Numbered from the stretch's first letter, positions 8,638 through 18,129 are shown. The stretch is 64,000 nucleotides of DNA from Virgibacillus ndiopensis (GCF_900187325.1 NZ_FZMZ01000004.1:744001-808000), one strand, 5' to 3'. Notes: generated from the letters alone by a model not told the origin. Program-made: numbers and translations.

Positions 8638-8873
8638 CTATCCAATTGTTTTAACATGCACGTTTTCTTCTTCCCCTCCATTTCTAACTATAAATTTGTA
8701 AAATCAACAAATCTTTAAGAATAGAAAGTGACGATTTGCCAATAGAATACTCGTGATTAACATCTGAACCCATTTTTATAAAATCCTTATCTTCACTTTA
8801 TTTTTGTTGATTTATATCCCATTGACTATTGTCAAAAAATACCAATTACATCCTGAGTTTCCTCCTTTCTCAT
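8638..8873 (-). pseudogene. possible decayed small gene
   Basis: Minus-strand sequence that reads as protein in pieces. MRKEETQDVIGIF follows ATG 8873; then come DNSQWDINQQK, a stop, SEDKDFIKMGSDVNHEYS..., and after a frame change FYKFIVRNGGEEENVHVKTIG ending at TAG 8638. At least two shifts and one stop would have to be repaired to join them into about 80 residues. A terminator sits directly downstream, which supports a former gene. I recognise no family, and the pieces are short enough that chance cannot be excluded. Confidence 0.3.
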
Positions 8874-8952
8874 ATATTTTTTTTCAAATAAATACTTTAT
8901 TATAAAATCTGCATCCGATTAAATAATAAACAACCTAAAGGAGCTTAATAAT

Positions 8953-11127
8953 ATGACAATTAATAAATTAAATATAAATAAGGAGTTTTACAATCACTTG
9001 AACATAAAGAATAATTATTCTTTGGAAACCAGAAATTGCATTGAAAGTACAGTTGAAAATTTAATAAGGGGTAATACAAGTACCAATCACCCTGGAATGC
9101 TCTTAGGTGAAATTCAGAGTGGAAAAACAAGAACATTCATAGGATCTATTGCTCTAGCATTTGATAATAATTATGATATAGCAATCGTATTAACAAAAGG
9201 TACAAAAGCATTGGCAAAACAAACATATTCCCGACTAATAAATGAATTTAGTGATTTTTATGATGAAGATTCTCTACAAATATTCGATATTATGTCTTTA
9301 CCAGATAATTTAACTAACTTTGAATTAGATCAAAAGATAATTTTTGTAGTAAAGAAGGAAAAGAATAATCTTATCAGATTAGAAAATGCAATATTTCAAA
9401 AATATCCATCGCTAGCATCGAAAAAAGTTTTAATTGTAGATGACGAAGCTGATTTTGCCTCTATAGGGTTTGATAAGTCAAAAAAAGAGGTCGTTGATCT
9501 GCGAGTAATTGCAAAGAAAATAGATGATATTCGACAAAAACTTAAAAAAAGTGATTTTTTGCAAGTTACTGCAACGCCCTACGCATTATACTTGCAGCCT
9601 AATAATATTAAAATAAATGATTTTGTGTTTGAACCTTTAAAACCGTCATTTACTGAAATAGTTCCTCTGTCAGATGGTTATATCGGAGGAGACTATTACT
9701 TTAATCAAAGTCAGGACAAAAATTCGCTCGCATATTACCTGTATGAACAAATTCCATTAGAAGAACTGGAATTACTTAAAAGCCATGATAGAACTCAATT
9801 TAAGATAGAGAATGTTTTAGAAGATCATAGAGTTGATACTTTAAGAAATGCAATTATGAATTTTATAGTAGGAGGAGTAATTCGTCGTTTACAAGCAAAA
9901 AAAGCAAAATCACGATTAGAAAAATATAGCTTTATTATTCATACAGAACAAAAAAAGCTAGCACATGAATGGCAAAAGGATCTTATCTTGGAAATAAAAA
10001 AACAATTCACTAATATTGCGAAGGAAAACCAATCGAGACTTACAACACTTTTAGATAAATCATATGCAAATTTAATAAGTTCACTTTCCAAGACAGATTC
10101 GTATATACCCAAATTCGAAGAAGTTAGAAATGAGGTAACACAATCAATTCTTAAAGATCACATTATGATTTCTACCGTGAACTCGGAGAAAGATATTAAT
10201 GAGCTTTTAGATAATACTGGTCAATTAAGACTTCGTGTCCCACTAAATATTTTTATTGGGGGTCAAATTTTAGACCGTGGTATTACTATTAAAAACTTAA
10301 TAGGTTTCTACTATGGTCGTAATCCCAAGAAATTTCAACAAGATACGGTACTACAACATTCACGAATGTATGGTTATCGTCCTAATAAAGACTTAGCTAT
10401 AACACGTTTCTATACTACTAACGATATATATGAAGTGATGAACAAAATATATGAGTTCGACAATGCTTTACGTGATTCCATAAAGAACGGTAAAAGTAAC
10501 AGCGGTGTTATATTCATACAAAAAGATGTTTCTAACAAAATAGTACCCTGTTCACCAAATAAAATTATCATCCCAAGAGTTACTATTCTTAAACCTTTTA
10601 AACGGTTATTACCCATCGGATTCCAAACTAAAAGTCATTCAACAATATCTAAAATAGTATAAGAGATCGATAATATTGTAGATAGAGTTACTAATGGAAA
10701 TGAACCTGTACTCATAGATATTAAGGATGCAAAAAATATAGTAGAAAACATTCATAAAACATTTAGCAAAGATAAAAAACTAGGAGAGCAGTGGAACGTG
10801 GAAACATTTATCACATGTATGGAATATCTAGCTTACAATATTCCTAATGATAATACTGGAAAGCTATGGATAATAATCCGTACTGGCAGAAATATAGCTA
10901 GGTTTAGAAAGAGTACTGGTAAATATGAGGATGCACCTGATACAGCTTCTGGCAAAAATAATGAATTAAATGTTGCGAAGAGAATTGCTATTGAAAATCC
11001 TGCACTCATTCTCACTCGACAACAAGGTTTAAAGAAGGGTTGGAATGGTGCAGAATTTTGGTGGCCAGTTCTTGTAACACCGAGTAAGACTCCAACTGTA
11101 ATATATACAAGTGAAACTCAAGATTGA
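8953..11127 (+). pseudogene. Z1-domain ATPase, interrupted by one in-frame TAA
   Basis: Helicase-like ATPase with a Z1 domain, a family found mainly in restriction-like and other conflict systems. Walker A GEIQSGKT is at residues 52-59, the DEAD-type Walker B VDDEAD at 162-167, TATPYAL near 208, and the Z1 signature GGQILDRGIT (436-445) with DTVLQHSRMYGYR (464-476). Translation from 8953 stops at TAA 10660-10662 after 569 residues. The same frame then stays open for 154 more codons to TGA 11125-11127 with normal coding character (EIDNIVDRVTNGNEP... to WWPVLVTPSKTPTVIY). One nonsense change in a gene of about 724 codons explains this best. A short product from 8953-10662 could still be made; it keeps all visible ATPase motifs. 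An RBS-like AAAGGAG precedes ATG 8953. Confidence 0.8.
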
Positions 11128-11604
11128 AAAACACCGATTTTAGGTTTATTAAGATTCCGTTCCGAGACTGCTAATTGTTTCAGGTAAACAATTAATTGGA
11201 CTTTTCAACTTGTTCACTATTTCGTCAATCTTGTAAAAGCCCCAAGGTGATAGATTTGAAACATGTACTGACCATTATTGATTCCATTGTATATTACAAC
11301 TTATCATGGAGTGACGGTATGATAACCTAGATTAGCAATCATGTCCTTGGTAATCTGTATAGTCATATATGAAGAGGCTTGTATATCATTCACATGTTTC
11401 GAAGTCTTATAACTTGTGAATGAGTACATGCTTATAATGGCAAAAATGGACATTTAGAAAAAAAATCATTTATACCGGTTCAAATTAAACAAAATTTTAA
11501 CTTTGACATTCTTACTTTTAACATTTTTAGTTTGAGAACGATTTTCTCTTTTCTCTCAACAATTTTGGTAGTATGCTGCGAACAGAACAAAAGTTGGATT
11601 AGAT
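11128..11604. other. intergenic region with two inverted repeats
   Basis: No gene seen. TAATTGTTT (11172-11180) with AAACAATTA (11186-11194) forms a 9-bp hairpin shortly after the Z1 gene but lacks a plus-strand T-run. TCATTCACA (11386-11394) is repeated inverted as TGTGAATGA (11415-11423). The rest is AT-rich with no feature I can name. Confidence 0.45.
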
Positions 11605-11832
11605 TTACGATTCTTTATTTTCATGAAGAGGGAATATATCTCCATTTGGATACTCTTTTACTAATTCCCCATTTTTTTCATATATGATATATGTTCCATT
11701 TGCTTTCGCATCAATTCTAGCCATATCTCCAGTCATCTTTATCCATTTGTCCATCCAAGCAAATTTTCTATTGGGGTTATTAATTTTTTCTGTCCTAAAC
11801 CCATTAGTTGGTTTATTTTTATTTTTTGTCAC
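11605..11832 (-). CDS. small hypothetical protein
   Basis: A 75-residue basic protein beginning at GTG 11832, with GGGGGA five bases upstream. The text KFAWMDKWIKMTGDMARIDAKANGTYIIYEKNGELVKEYPNGDIFPLHE suggests a small beta-rich fold with the NGT-YIIYE-NGELV-EYPNGDI pattern. No transmembrane segment. I do not recognise the family. It stands alone between the broken Z1 gene and the SF1 helicase, on the helicase strand but about 370 bases downstream of it. Confidence 0.5.
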   Translation of the reverse strand: MTKNKNKPTNGFRTEKINNPNRKFAWMDKWIKMTGDMARIDAKANGTYIIYEKNGELVKEYPNGDIFPLHENKES

Positions 11833-12157
11833 GGATATCCCCCATTATTTTTCGATTTAATTAGAATATGAAACTTCATTCGGAAACCATATTACCATTT
11901 TGTATTCCCATATATAATCACTTTAATATCCAGTAGTACTAGAATTTCGCATGGAAAAGTGGTGATTGTAGGTCAATTTACCAAGCAAAAAGCCACAGCC
12001 CTTTCTTTATTGTATATTACCTCCAAAAACCCATTGTCAAATTACTATGGGCAGAATATATACCGCCATATTTCCTGTAGCATTTTCCTGCAAAAGTTTA
12101 AACCAAACACATCAATGTTATTTTATATTACTTCTAAATAGTTACACATTAGTTTAA
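11833..12157. other. intergenic region, nothing identified
   Basis: AT-rich gap between the small hypothetical gene and the helicase terminator. A 60-codon plus-strand frame here has no ribosome-binding site and unconvincing composition. Confidence 0.4.
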
Positions 12158-12186
12158 ACAAAAAGCCACCAAGTATGGTAGCTTCA
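12158..12186 (-). terminator. terminator of the SF1 helicase gene
   Basis: AAGCCACCA (12163-12171) pairs with TGGTAGCTT (12176-12184) with one mismatch. On the minus strand the stem is followed by five T. Confidence 0.7.
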
Positions 12187-12205
12187 ATCCTTTATCCCTA
12201 ATAAC

Positions 12206-14938
12206 TTAGGAGACTGGCTGTGTAATCTTTGATCTTAAAAGAGCAACATCCTTGTTACTATTTTTTCTTTCCAGGTTATTTAAAATTTTATTCTCCGTTT
12301 CTGGTGTCCAGTATATTTTTAACTTTCCTTTAGCACGGGTTATTGCTGTATAAAATATATTGTGAGTAATCATTTCTTCACTCTCATCTGTAATAACAAT
12401 TTTAACTGAATTATATTCAAGACCCTGTGCTTTATGAATTGAAACAGCATAAGCAACCTGGAATGGAACTACGGCTTCAGAGGAGGAATAATCGTCATCT
12501 TCATCTGTGCTTCTATACTTATTGACAAAAAAGCGAATTACGGAATTACCTTGATCAGAATGACCTATCAATTCAAGATCATATCCCTCTACATCCAACT
12601 GATTCATCACCTTATCAAGTTCAATATCGAATTGTATTCTATCATTAAACGCCTCTATACCAACTATTTTTCCTTTTAAATTATTATAAATTATAGGTGC
12701 AAATCTTTCTGATTCATTAAACAAAACAGGATCATTTATCTTATAAGTTTGAACACCCCAACGCACTGGAATATTTTGATTGCTACTCTGTAAAAATCTA
12801 TTAATATTGTTTATTCCATAGAGCCCATCATAATTTAGACATAGTATAATTTCATCTTCCTCAAAATGTTCAAATATAGATTCATCCAAGCTAATTGAAT
12901 AATTGTTTTTTGTAATATGTTCTAGTATATCTTCATTCATACTCCTAACTTTATCCCACAAAGTTAGGAGGTTAGGGTTATTGGTTCGATATGGGTTTGT
13001 TAACTCATATATCGATGTTTCAGGAACAAACGACGCTACAACGTTAAACCAATTTCCAAAGACTATCGAATCAATTTGATATACGTCCCCAACTAAGACT
13101 AATAGTTTGAAAGATGCTTTATTTATGACTCTTAGCATATCTATATTACTGACTGTACTACATTCATCAATAATCAACACATCGAATTCTGTTTCGCAAT
13201 TTTTATTAGCATTGAATTTCGCTATAGTTTTATAGGTACAATTATCTGCATTAACTCTTCTTTTCAAATTATCCACTGCTGGATTAGTGTTTGCTAAATA
13301 GAGCTTCTTTTTATCATTGAAAAAATTTGAGATATGATTTATCATCGTGGATTTTCCAGTCCCGGCAGCACCGTATATTAACGCCACTTTGGAATTCTCA
13401 AACATTTGCTTTAGGGCATGCTCCTTTTCATCGCAATCAACATTATAAGCAGTATATTGCAACCAATACTCAACAGAGTTTAAATAGTTATCAATGCCGG
13501 CTGAAGCTAATTCCTTGAGTTTTTGAATAATACTAAGAGTGCTTACTTCATAACCTTCTATATAAATATTGTTTTTATAAATCTCTAATCTTCGATGCCC
13601 ATGCTTATAATACAGCATATTGTTATATGTCTGCATAAGACCATCAATATCTCCAAAACCCTCAATATCTTTTTTCGAAGTGTATAACTGTCCTTTTAAT
13701 TCTATATTATTTTTAATAAGCCTTGCAAAGATCTCATGCTCTCGATTAGTTACATCTATACAATCCAATAGATCTGAAAGTTTAGGATTATGATTCTTTA
13801 AGGAAGTATTAAATGGCATATTATCAAAAGGGATACATCCATAATCCAAATGCAGTTGCGATAATCTTTCACACCTTCTATACATGTGTTGCTGCTTTAT
13901 TATTTTATTATTTAATCTGTAAAGTAAGTACCTGATTACTCGATTACCTGAACTATTGCTTTTGGTAAACTCACGACACTTATCTATAATATCAAAAAAA
14001 TATAACGTATTTGCTCTTTGATTTATATGGGCCTTGATACTATTATAATAATCATCGGCAAGATCAATCAATTCAACTAAATTCATCCCGCTTTCGGTTA
14101 AGTATCTCATTAACTCACGATACTCAACACTTCCACTTTGTATTTTTGGGTGATTGCCAAATATATCAGCGAAATTATTAAGTTCACATGGACGGATTGA
14201 TACTTCCCAACTATCAATAATTAGAATGGGCATATTCTTATCCAAAATATTAATAATTTCATTTTTCACAGATAGTTTAACAGCATAGTTATGTGAAAGA
14301 TCCAATTTTGTAAATGCAATAATTCTATCAAACTTGCTTGCTTTGTCATTGGCAATTGTAAATGTTACTTCGTAATAAACTTCGTAATCTACAAAAAATG
14401 GCTTTATTTTTTGAATGTAATAACGATCATTATATGTGTTTCTAGTTCCAGCTAAAGATGGTTGATTTATTTTTGCAATGATCTTTTCATAATATTCATT
14501 AAGATTGGAATCAGTAATGATTGGGAATTCATCTATGTTTTCAAGTATATCAAGATTATATGTACTCTTGAGAAAGTTTTTCATTTTGAGTAGATACTCA
14601 AAGTATTTCAACATTAGTCTTTCAGAATTTTCCTCGTCAAGTGTATAATGAGAAGCAGTAATTTGCAAAAGCCTGTGAAACTTACTTAGAAATCTTAAAT
14701 TACCTCTGGATTTAACATAAATATTTGCTTTTTCGATATTAGCGTAACTATTCTCAATATCTTGTCCATTAGCATATGCTTTTAATGAAATATGTTCCAC
14801 GAAATTCCTAAGTTGAGACAGAATATTTTGTGACAATAATCCCCTATCAGAAGAATCAAACCTATCAATATTTCTACAAATTACTTTATCGATGTTCAAA
14901 ATCTCTATGTCAATTCTATTCAAACTATCCACCTCCAA
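12206..14938 (-). CDS. large SF1 (UvrD/RecD-like) helicase with unknown N-terminal half
   Basis: A 910-residue protein whose C-terminal 400 residues are a superfamily 1 helicase: Walker A GAAGTGKST (523-531), Walker B LIIDECS (D591, E592), motif III LVGDVYQID (about 615), QxxR-type NPYRTNN (about 648), and the UvrD_C_2 end SIHKAQGLEYNSV (about 833) and FYTAITRAK (about 863). Residues 1-480 match nothing I recognise; they are mixed helix and strand without membrane segments and have a clustered-aromatic part near 160-215 (YNDRYYIQKIKPFFVDYEVYYEVTF). The gene is alone, transcribed leftward, with its own terminator, and lies in the island's defence cargo. Standalone helicases of this build are common in phage-defence loci, so a defence role is likely, but neither substrate nor partner can be named. 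Confidence 0.85.
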   Translation of the reverse strand: MEVDSLNRIDIEILNIDKVICRNIDRFDSSDRGLLSQNILSQLRNFVEHISLKAYANGQDIENSYANIEKANIYVKSRGNLRFLSKFHRLLQITASHYTLDEENSERLMLKYFEYLLKMKNFLKSTYNLDILENIDEFPIITDSNLNEYYEKIIAKINQPSLAGTRNTYNDRYYIQKIKPFFVDYEVYYEVTFTIANDKASKFDRIIAFTKLDLSHNYAVKLSVKNEIINILDKNMPILIIDSWEVSIRPCELNNFADIFGNHPKIQSGSVEYRELMRYLTESGMNLVELIDLADDYYNSIKAHINQRANTLYFFDIIDKCREFTKSNSSGNRVIRYLLYRLNNKIIKQQHMYRRCERLSQLHLDYGCIPFDNMPFNTSLKNHNPKLSDLLDCIDVTNREHEIFARLIKNNIELKGQLYTSKKDIEGFGDIDGLMQTYNNMLYYKHGHRRLEIYKNNIYIEGYEVSTLSIIQKLKELASAGIDNYLNSVEYWLQYTAYNVDCDEKEHALKQMFENSKVALIYGAAGTGKSTMINHISNFFNDKKKLYLANTNPAVDNLKRRVNADNCTYKTIAKFNANKNCETEFDVLIIDECSTVSNIDMLRVINKASFKLLVLVGDVYQIDSIVFGNWFNVVASFVPETSIYELTNPYRTNNPNLLTLWDKVRSMNEDILEHITKNNYSISLDESIFEHFEEDEIILCLNYDGLYGINNINRFLQSSNQNIPVRWGVQTYKINDPVLFNESERFAPIIYNNLKGKIVGIEAFNDRIQFDIELDKVMNQLDVEGYDLELIGHSDQGNSVIRFFVNKYRSTDEDDDYSSSEAVVPFQVAYAVSIHKAQGLEYNSVKIVITDESEEMITHNIFYTAITRAKGKLKIYWTPETENKILNNLERKNSNKDVALLRSKITQPVS

Positions 14939-15572
14939 TTACAGATTTATTAAATATCCTACCCATTACTTTATTTTAGTGTGTCGTATGTTCAAGAAAA
15001 TACATATCTACCAATGATGTCATTTTCTCTTATACTTTTATAGTGTCTGTGGTAAATATGACGTAATCTGTTTAATAATATAAGACAAATATACCATTTT
15101 TCAGTAAAATATGTACCCTATAATTATTATTCAGCAAACTCTAATAGGGCAGAAACATATGTTATCTTTCGTATGAATGCGTCTTCACATTATTTCAAAT
15201 GTTAAAATGACTAAGTCGTAAGAAATAGATATTCATTTCCTATTAATATTAACCATAAATCAGGAAAATCATAGGTTCTTTTTGAAGAGACCTTAGTAAA
15301 ATTATTAATAAAGATGAATAGATTGGTGTTAAAGAATCTACTTTACGAACAATTTTTAAGTTTATATATTTAATATCATAAAATATTTTAGTGCTCGAAC
15401 CTAAGAATTTTGATTTATGAAGTGACTCTAATTATGATAGAGTCATAAACTAATTCACTGATGAAAGGGAGTGACATAATCAAAATAATTAAGTAACACA
15501 TCACTTTATCCCCCCTCAATACAATTAACTTAATTACCCTCATTATTTAAAATAACAGCAGGAGGAAGTAGA
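14939..15572. other. AT-rich intergenic region with an operator-like palindrome
   Basis: Divergent gap between the helicase and the excision/integration genes. GACTCTA (15424-15430) and TAGAGTC (15438-15444) form a 7-bp inverted repeat with a seven-base centre, a plausible regulator site about 130 bases before the small leader gene. I saw nothing else of note. Confidence 0.4.
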
Positions 15573-15680
15573 ATGGCAAACAACAACAATAATCAATCCA
15601 CTAAATGCAAGACAAGTTCTTCTCTATTTCTATTGAAAGGGGAGAATACATTCCATGAATTCTTTTCAACTAGAAGATAA
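15573..15680 (+). CDS. possible 35-aa leader or small protein overlapping the DUF771 gene
   Basis: ATG 15573 is preceded by GCAGGAGGAAG, the best ribosome-binding site in the area. The 35-codon frame starts MANNNNNQSTK and runs past the start of the DUF771 gene at 15655 in another frame, ending at 15680. It could be a translated leader that couples to the next gene, or a real small asparagine-rich protein. Confidence 0.4.
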   Translation: MANNNNNQSTKCKTSSSLFLLKGENTFHEFFSTRR

Positions 15681-16023
15681 ATTTCTGCAGCAACACCTCT
15701 CCGTGAACCTCTCAATCCCCATCCCTTCAGATTCAGTAATTATTTCCAAAATAGAATTAGAAGAACTTAAAAAACATCAATTAAAAGGCGTTTATTGGAC
15801 AATGAAAGATTTGGAAATTCGGATTAATCGTAAACATGAATGGATTAAAGAAAACATCCTCTATCCCTCTAAATTCAGAAAAATTCTCGATGTAGAACAA
15901 GGTGGCTTCGTTTTTTATCCGCAAACAAAAGGGCAAACATGGTCATTCCACGCCTCGAAAATGGCAGAATTTTTGGATGATAACTTCCAACAAATATTCA
16001 CCAAAATAGATAAAATAGCTTAA
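15655..16023 (+). CDS. DUF771 domain protein
   Basis: A 122-residue protein of the DUF771 family, found next to integrases in Gram-positive prophages and islands. The family core is YWTMKDLEIRINRKHEWIKENILYPSKFRKIL (about residues 44-76) followed by GGFVFYPQTKGQTWSFHASKMAEFLDDNF. The first part resembles a winged or simple helix-turn-helix as in excisionases, so a directionality factor for the integrase downstream is a reasonable guess but not shown. AAAGGGGAG precedes ATG 15655 at good distance. The integrase starts 106 bases downstream on the same strand, so they may share a transcript. Confidence 0.75.
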   Translation: MNSFQLEDKFLQQHLSVNLSIPIPSDSVIISKIELEELKKHQLKGVYWTMKDLEIRINRKHEWIKENILYPSKFRKILDVEQGGFVFYPQTKGQTWSFHASKMAEFLDDNFQQIFTKIDKIA

Positions 16024-16129
16024 ACTCATAAGCTATACAAAACTAACAATTACATTTAAGATAAGGATGACTACATTAAGACTCCAGATCACCCCTATCT
16101 GACTAAAACTAGATGAGGAGAAACAAATT

Positions 16130-17254
16130 ATGGCATATATAAGAAAACGTGTAGGCAAAAAAGGAACAAGTTATGAATTTACAGTTAGCAATACTGTAAA
16201 TGGAGAATCAAAGCATATAAGAAAGGGAGGATTTCGCACAAAAACAGAGGCAAAGGTTGCAGCAGCTGAAATGGAAGCCCAATTAGCAAAAGGCATGCAC
16301 CCTGTAATTAAAAAACAGCCTTTCGATAGCTACTTTAAAGACTGGATTGAGCTCTATAAAGCTCCCATAGTTAGCCCAACTACTATGAAACATTACGAAT
16401 ACTCATTAAGTGCGATAATAGAGTATTTTTCAGACACCCCAATTCAAAATATTAAGAGACATGATTATCAAAAGTTCTTGAATTGGTTCGGTTCTAATAA
16501 AGCAAAAGAAACAGTCGCAAAAGTACATGGACACATAAAATCTTGTGTTAAAGATGCTATTGAAGAACAACTAATCCAATTTGATTTCACAAGAAAAACA
16601 ACACCAACTTGGACTGTACCAGCGAAAAAGTCAGTAGAAAAACATTTAAACTATGAAGAAAGCAGACAACTTTTACAGAGCATTCAGAGAAAAGCGGTTG
16701 AAGGGCTGGGCTACTCGCTGATACTTTTAATTCTGACATCTGGACTACGCTTTGCTGAAGCAGTTGGACTTACAAGAAAAGACTTCAACTTCGATAAAAA
16801 CACAATCACCATTAGCAAAACCTGGGGATATAAGAAAAATTCACCTACAGGTTTTGGACCGACAAAAAATAATCAATCTATTAGAACTATTAAGATGGGC
16901 AAGCTCACCATGAATCATTTTAAAGAATTGTTCAACACCACTCCAACGAATATTCATGAATTAGTGTTCTACAGTGCGGGATCAAAATACAAAGTCATCA
17001 GCAATACCAATGCCAATAAGTTGCAAAAAAAAATACTATTAGAATTAAATATCGAACCGATAACAGTTCATGGATTACGACACACACATGCAAGTGTACT
17101 TCTTTATAAAAAAACTTCCATTCACTATGTTTCTGAAAGATTGGGTCATAGTGATATAGAAACAACATTAAAAGAATACACGCATGTTCTAAAAGAATTA
17201 CGTGTGAAAGACGAGCAAATTACAGTACGAACATTTGAGAATATGGCTGTATAA
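16130..17254 (+). CDS. int: site-specific tyrosine integrase
   Basis: Phage-type tyrosine recombinase of 374 residues. An N-terminal arm-binding domain (YEFTVSNTVNGESKHIRKGGFRTKTEA) precedes the SAM-like core-binding domain (about 65-160) and the catalytic domain. Catalytic residues seen are R207 (TSGLRFAEAVGL), K246, H314 and R317 (HGLRHTHASVLL), H340 (RLGHSD) and the nucleophile Y350 (KEYTHV). GAGGAG lies upstream of ATG 16130. Its 3' end points at the tRNA-Leu(CAA) gene 150 bases away, the classic position for an enzyme that integrates its element into the 3' end of that tRNA. The protein is full length and all catalytic residues are present, so the island may still be able to excise. Confidence 0.95.
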   Translation: MAYIRKRVGKKGTSYEFTVSNTVNGESKHIRKGGFRTKTEAKVAAAEMEAQLAKGMHPVIKKQPFDSYFKDWIELYKAPIVSPTTMKHYEYSLSAIIEYFSDTPIQNIKRHDYQKFLNWFGSNKAKETVAKVHGHIKSCVKDAIEEQLIQFDFTRKTTPTWTVPAKKSVEKHLNYEESRQLLQSIQRKAVEGLGYSLILLILTSGLRFAEAVGLTRKDFNFDKNTITISKTWGYKKNSPTGFGPTKNNQSIRTIKMGKLTMNHFKELFNTTPTNIHELVFYSAGSKYKVISNTNANKLQKKILLELNIEPITVHGLRHTHASVLLYKKTSIHYVSERLGHSDIETTLKEYTHVLKELRVKDEQITVRTFENMAV

Positions 17255-17324
17255 ATTATGCGTAAAATGTGCGTAAAATGTTTTAAAAACTAATCGTTTT
17301 CAATCGAATACTCAAACATAAGAA

Positions 17325-17364
17325 AAAGCTCATAAAGCCTTTTATATAAAGGTTTACGAGCTTT
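17325..17364 (-). terminator. terminator of the rRNA-tRNA operon at the island edge
   Basis: AAAGCTC (17325-17331) pairs with GAGCTTT (17358-17364), and the inner arms TAAAGCC/GGTTTA extend the hairpin with one bulge. On the minus strand it is followed by a T-run, so it ends the transcript from the tRNA cluster. Because the att site should be in the tRNA 3' end, this terminator probably came with the island. Confidence 0.65.
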
Positions 17365-17425
17365 CAATTACTATTAATCGTAACTAATATTAACTTACAG
17401 ATACCGGTGGTCGGGGTCGAACCGA
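17365..17425. other. inferred attachment site junction of the island (tRNA-Leu 3' end)
   Basis: The integrase gene ends 150 bases from the 3' end of tRNA-Leu(CAA), and everything to the left is accessory. Tyrosine integrases usually recombine in the T-arm or 3' end of a tRNA gene, so attR or attL should lie here. No second copy of the tRNA 3' end was noticed inside the window; it should lie to the left of position 1. The exact core cannot be set from one end. Confidence 0.5.
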
Positions 17426-17485
17426 CACTCCCCAAGGGGAACGGGATTTTGAGTCCCGCGCGTCTGCCAATTCCGCCACACCGGC
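17402..17485 (-). tRNA. tRNA-Leu (anticodon CAA)
   Basis: Anticodon loop CTCAAAA in stem CGGGA/TCCCG, long variable arm typical of Leu, T-loop GGTTCGACCCC. CCA is not encoded. Last gene of the cluster and presumed target of the island integrase. Confidence 0.95.
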
Positions 17486-17491
17486 ATGTGT

Positions 17492-17565
<74 letters not shown>

Positions 17566-17581
17566 ATTTTGAAGAATAATA

Positions 17582-17656
17582 TGGAGCGGAAGACGGGATT
17601 CGAACCCGCGACCCCCACCTTGGCAAGGTGATGTTCTACCACTGAACTACTTCCGC
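17582..17656 (-). tRNA. tRNA-Gly (anticodon GCC)
   Basis: Loop TTGCCAA in stem CACCT/AGGTG; acceptor GCGGAAG; encoded CCA. Confidence 0.95.
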
Positions 17657-17660
17657 AAAA

Positions 17661-17735
17661 TGGCTGGGCTACCAGGATTCGAACCTGGGAATGACGGGAT
17701 CAAAACCCGCTGCCTTACCGCTTGGCTATAGCCCA
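17661..17735 (-). tRNA. tRNA-Gln (anticodon TTG)
   Basis: Loop TTTTGAT in stem GCGGG/CCCGT; acceptor TGGGCTA; encoded CCA. Confidence 0.95.
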
Positions 17736-17756
17736 AAAATAATTATTTATATAAAA

Positions 17757-17833
17757 TGGGGCGACCGGTGGGGATCGAACCCACGAATGCCGGAGCCACA
17801 ATCCGGTGCGTTAACCACTTCGCCACGACCGCC
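17757..17833 (-). tRNA. tRNA-His (anticodon GTG)
   Basis: Loop TTGTGGC in stem CCGGA/TCCGG. An extra 5' G opposite C73 marks tRNA-His; encoded CCA. Confidence 0.95.
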
Positions 17834-17843
17834 ATAATAAAAA

Positions 17844-17917
17844 TGGCAGGGGTAGTAGGAATCGAACCCACATCAAAGGTTTTGGAGACCTTCGTTTTAC
17901 CATTAAACTATACCCCT
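17844..17917 (-). tRNA. tRNA-Trp (anticodon CCA)
   Basis: Loop CTCCAAA in stem AAGGT/ACCTT; acceptor AGGGGTA; encoded 3' CCA. Confidence 0.95.
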
Positions 17918-17938
17918 ACTTGTTTTAAAAAATATAAA

Positions 17939-18023
17939 TGGTGGAGGGGGGCAGATTCGAACTGCCGAACCCAGAGGGAGCGGATTTACAGTCCGCCGCG
18001 TTTAGCCACTTCGCTACCCCTCC
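17939..18023 (-). tRNA. tRNA-Tyr (anticodon GTA)
   Basis: Loop CTGTAAA; long variable arm; acceptor GGAGGGG; encoded CCA. Only 30 bases separate it from tRNA-Phe, leaving no room for the Thr gene found here in B. subtilis. Confidence 0.95.
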
Positions 18024-18053
18024 ACTAATGTGAAAATAAAAAAAATTCAAAAA

Positions 18054-18129
18054 TGGTGGCTCCGGACGGAATCGAACCGCCGACACAAGGATTTTCAGTC
18101 CTTTGCTCTACCGACTGAGCTACAGAGCC
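18054..18129 (-). tRNA. tRNA-Phe (anticodon GAA)
   Basis: Loop CTGAAAA; acceptor GGCTCTG with CGGAGCC; encoded CCA. Confidence 0.95.

Noticed and set aside
11959-12141. 60-codon plus-strand frame
   Set aside because: No ribosome-binding site and composition like AT-rich intergenic DNA.
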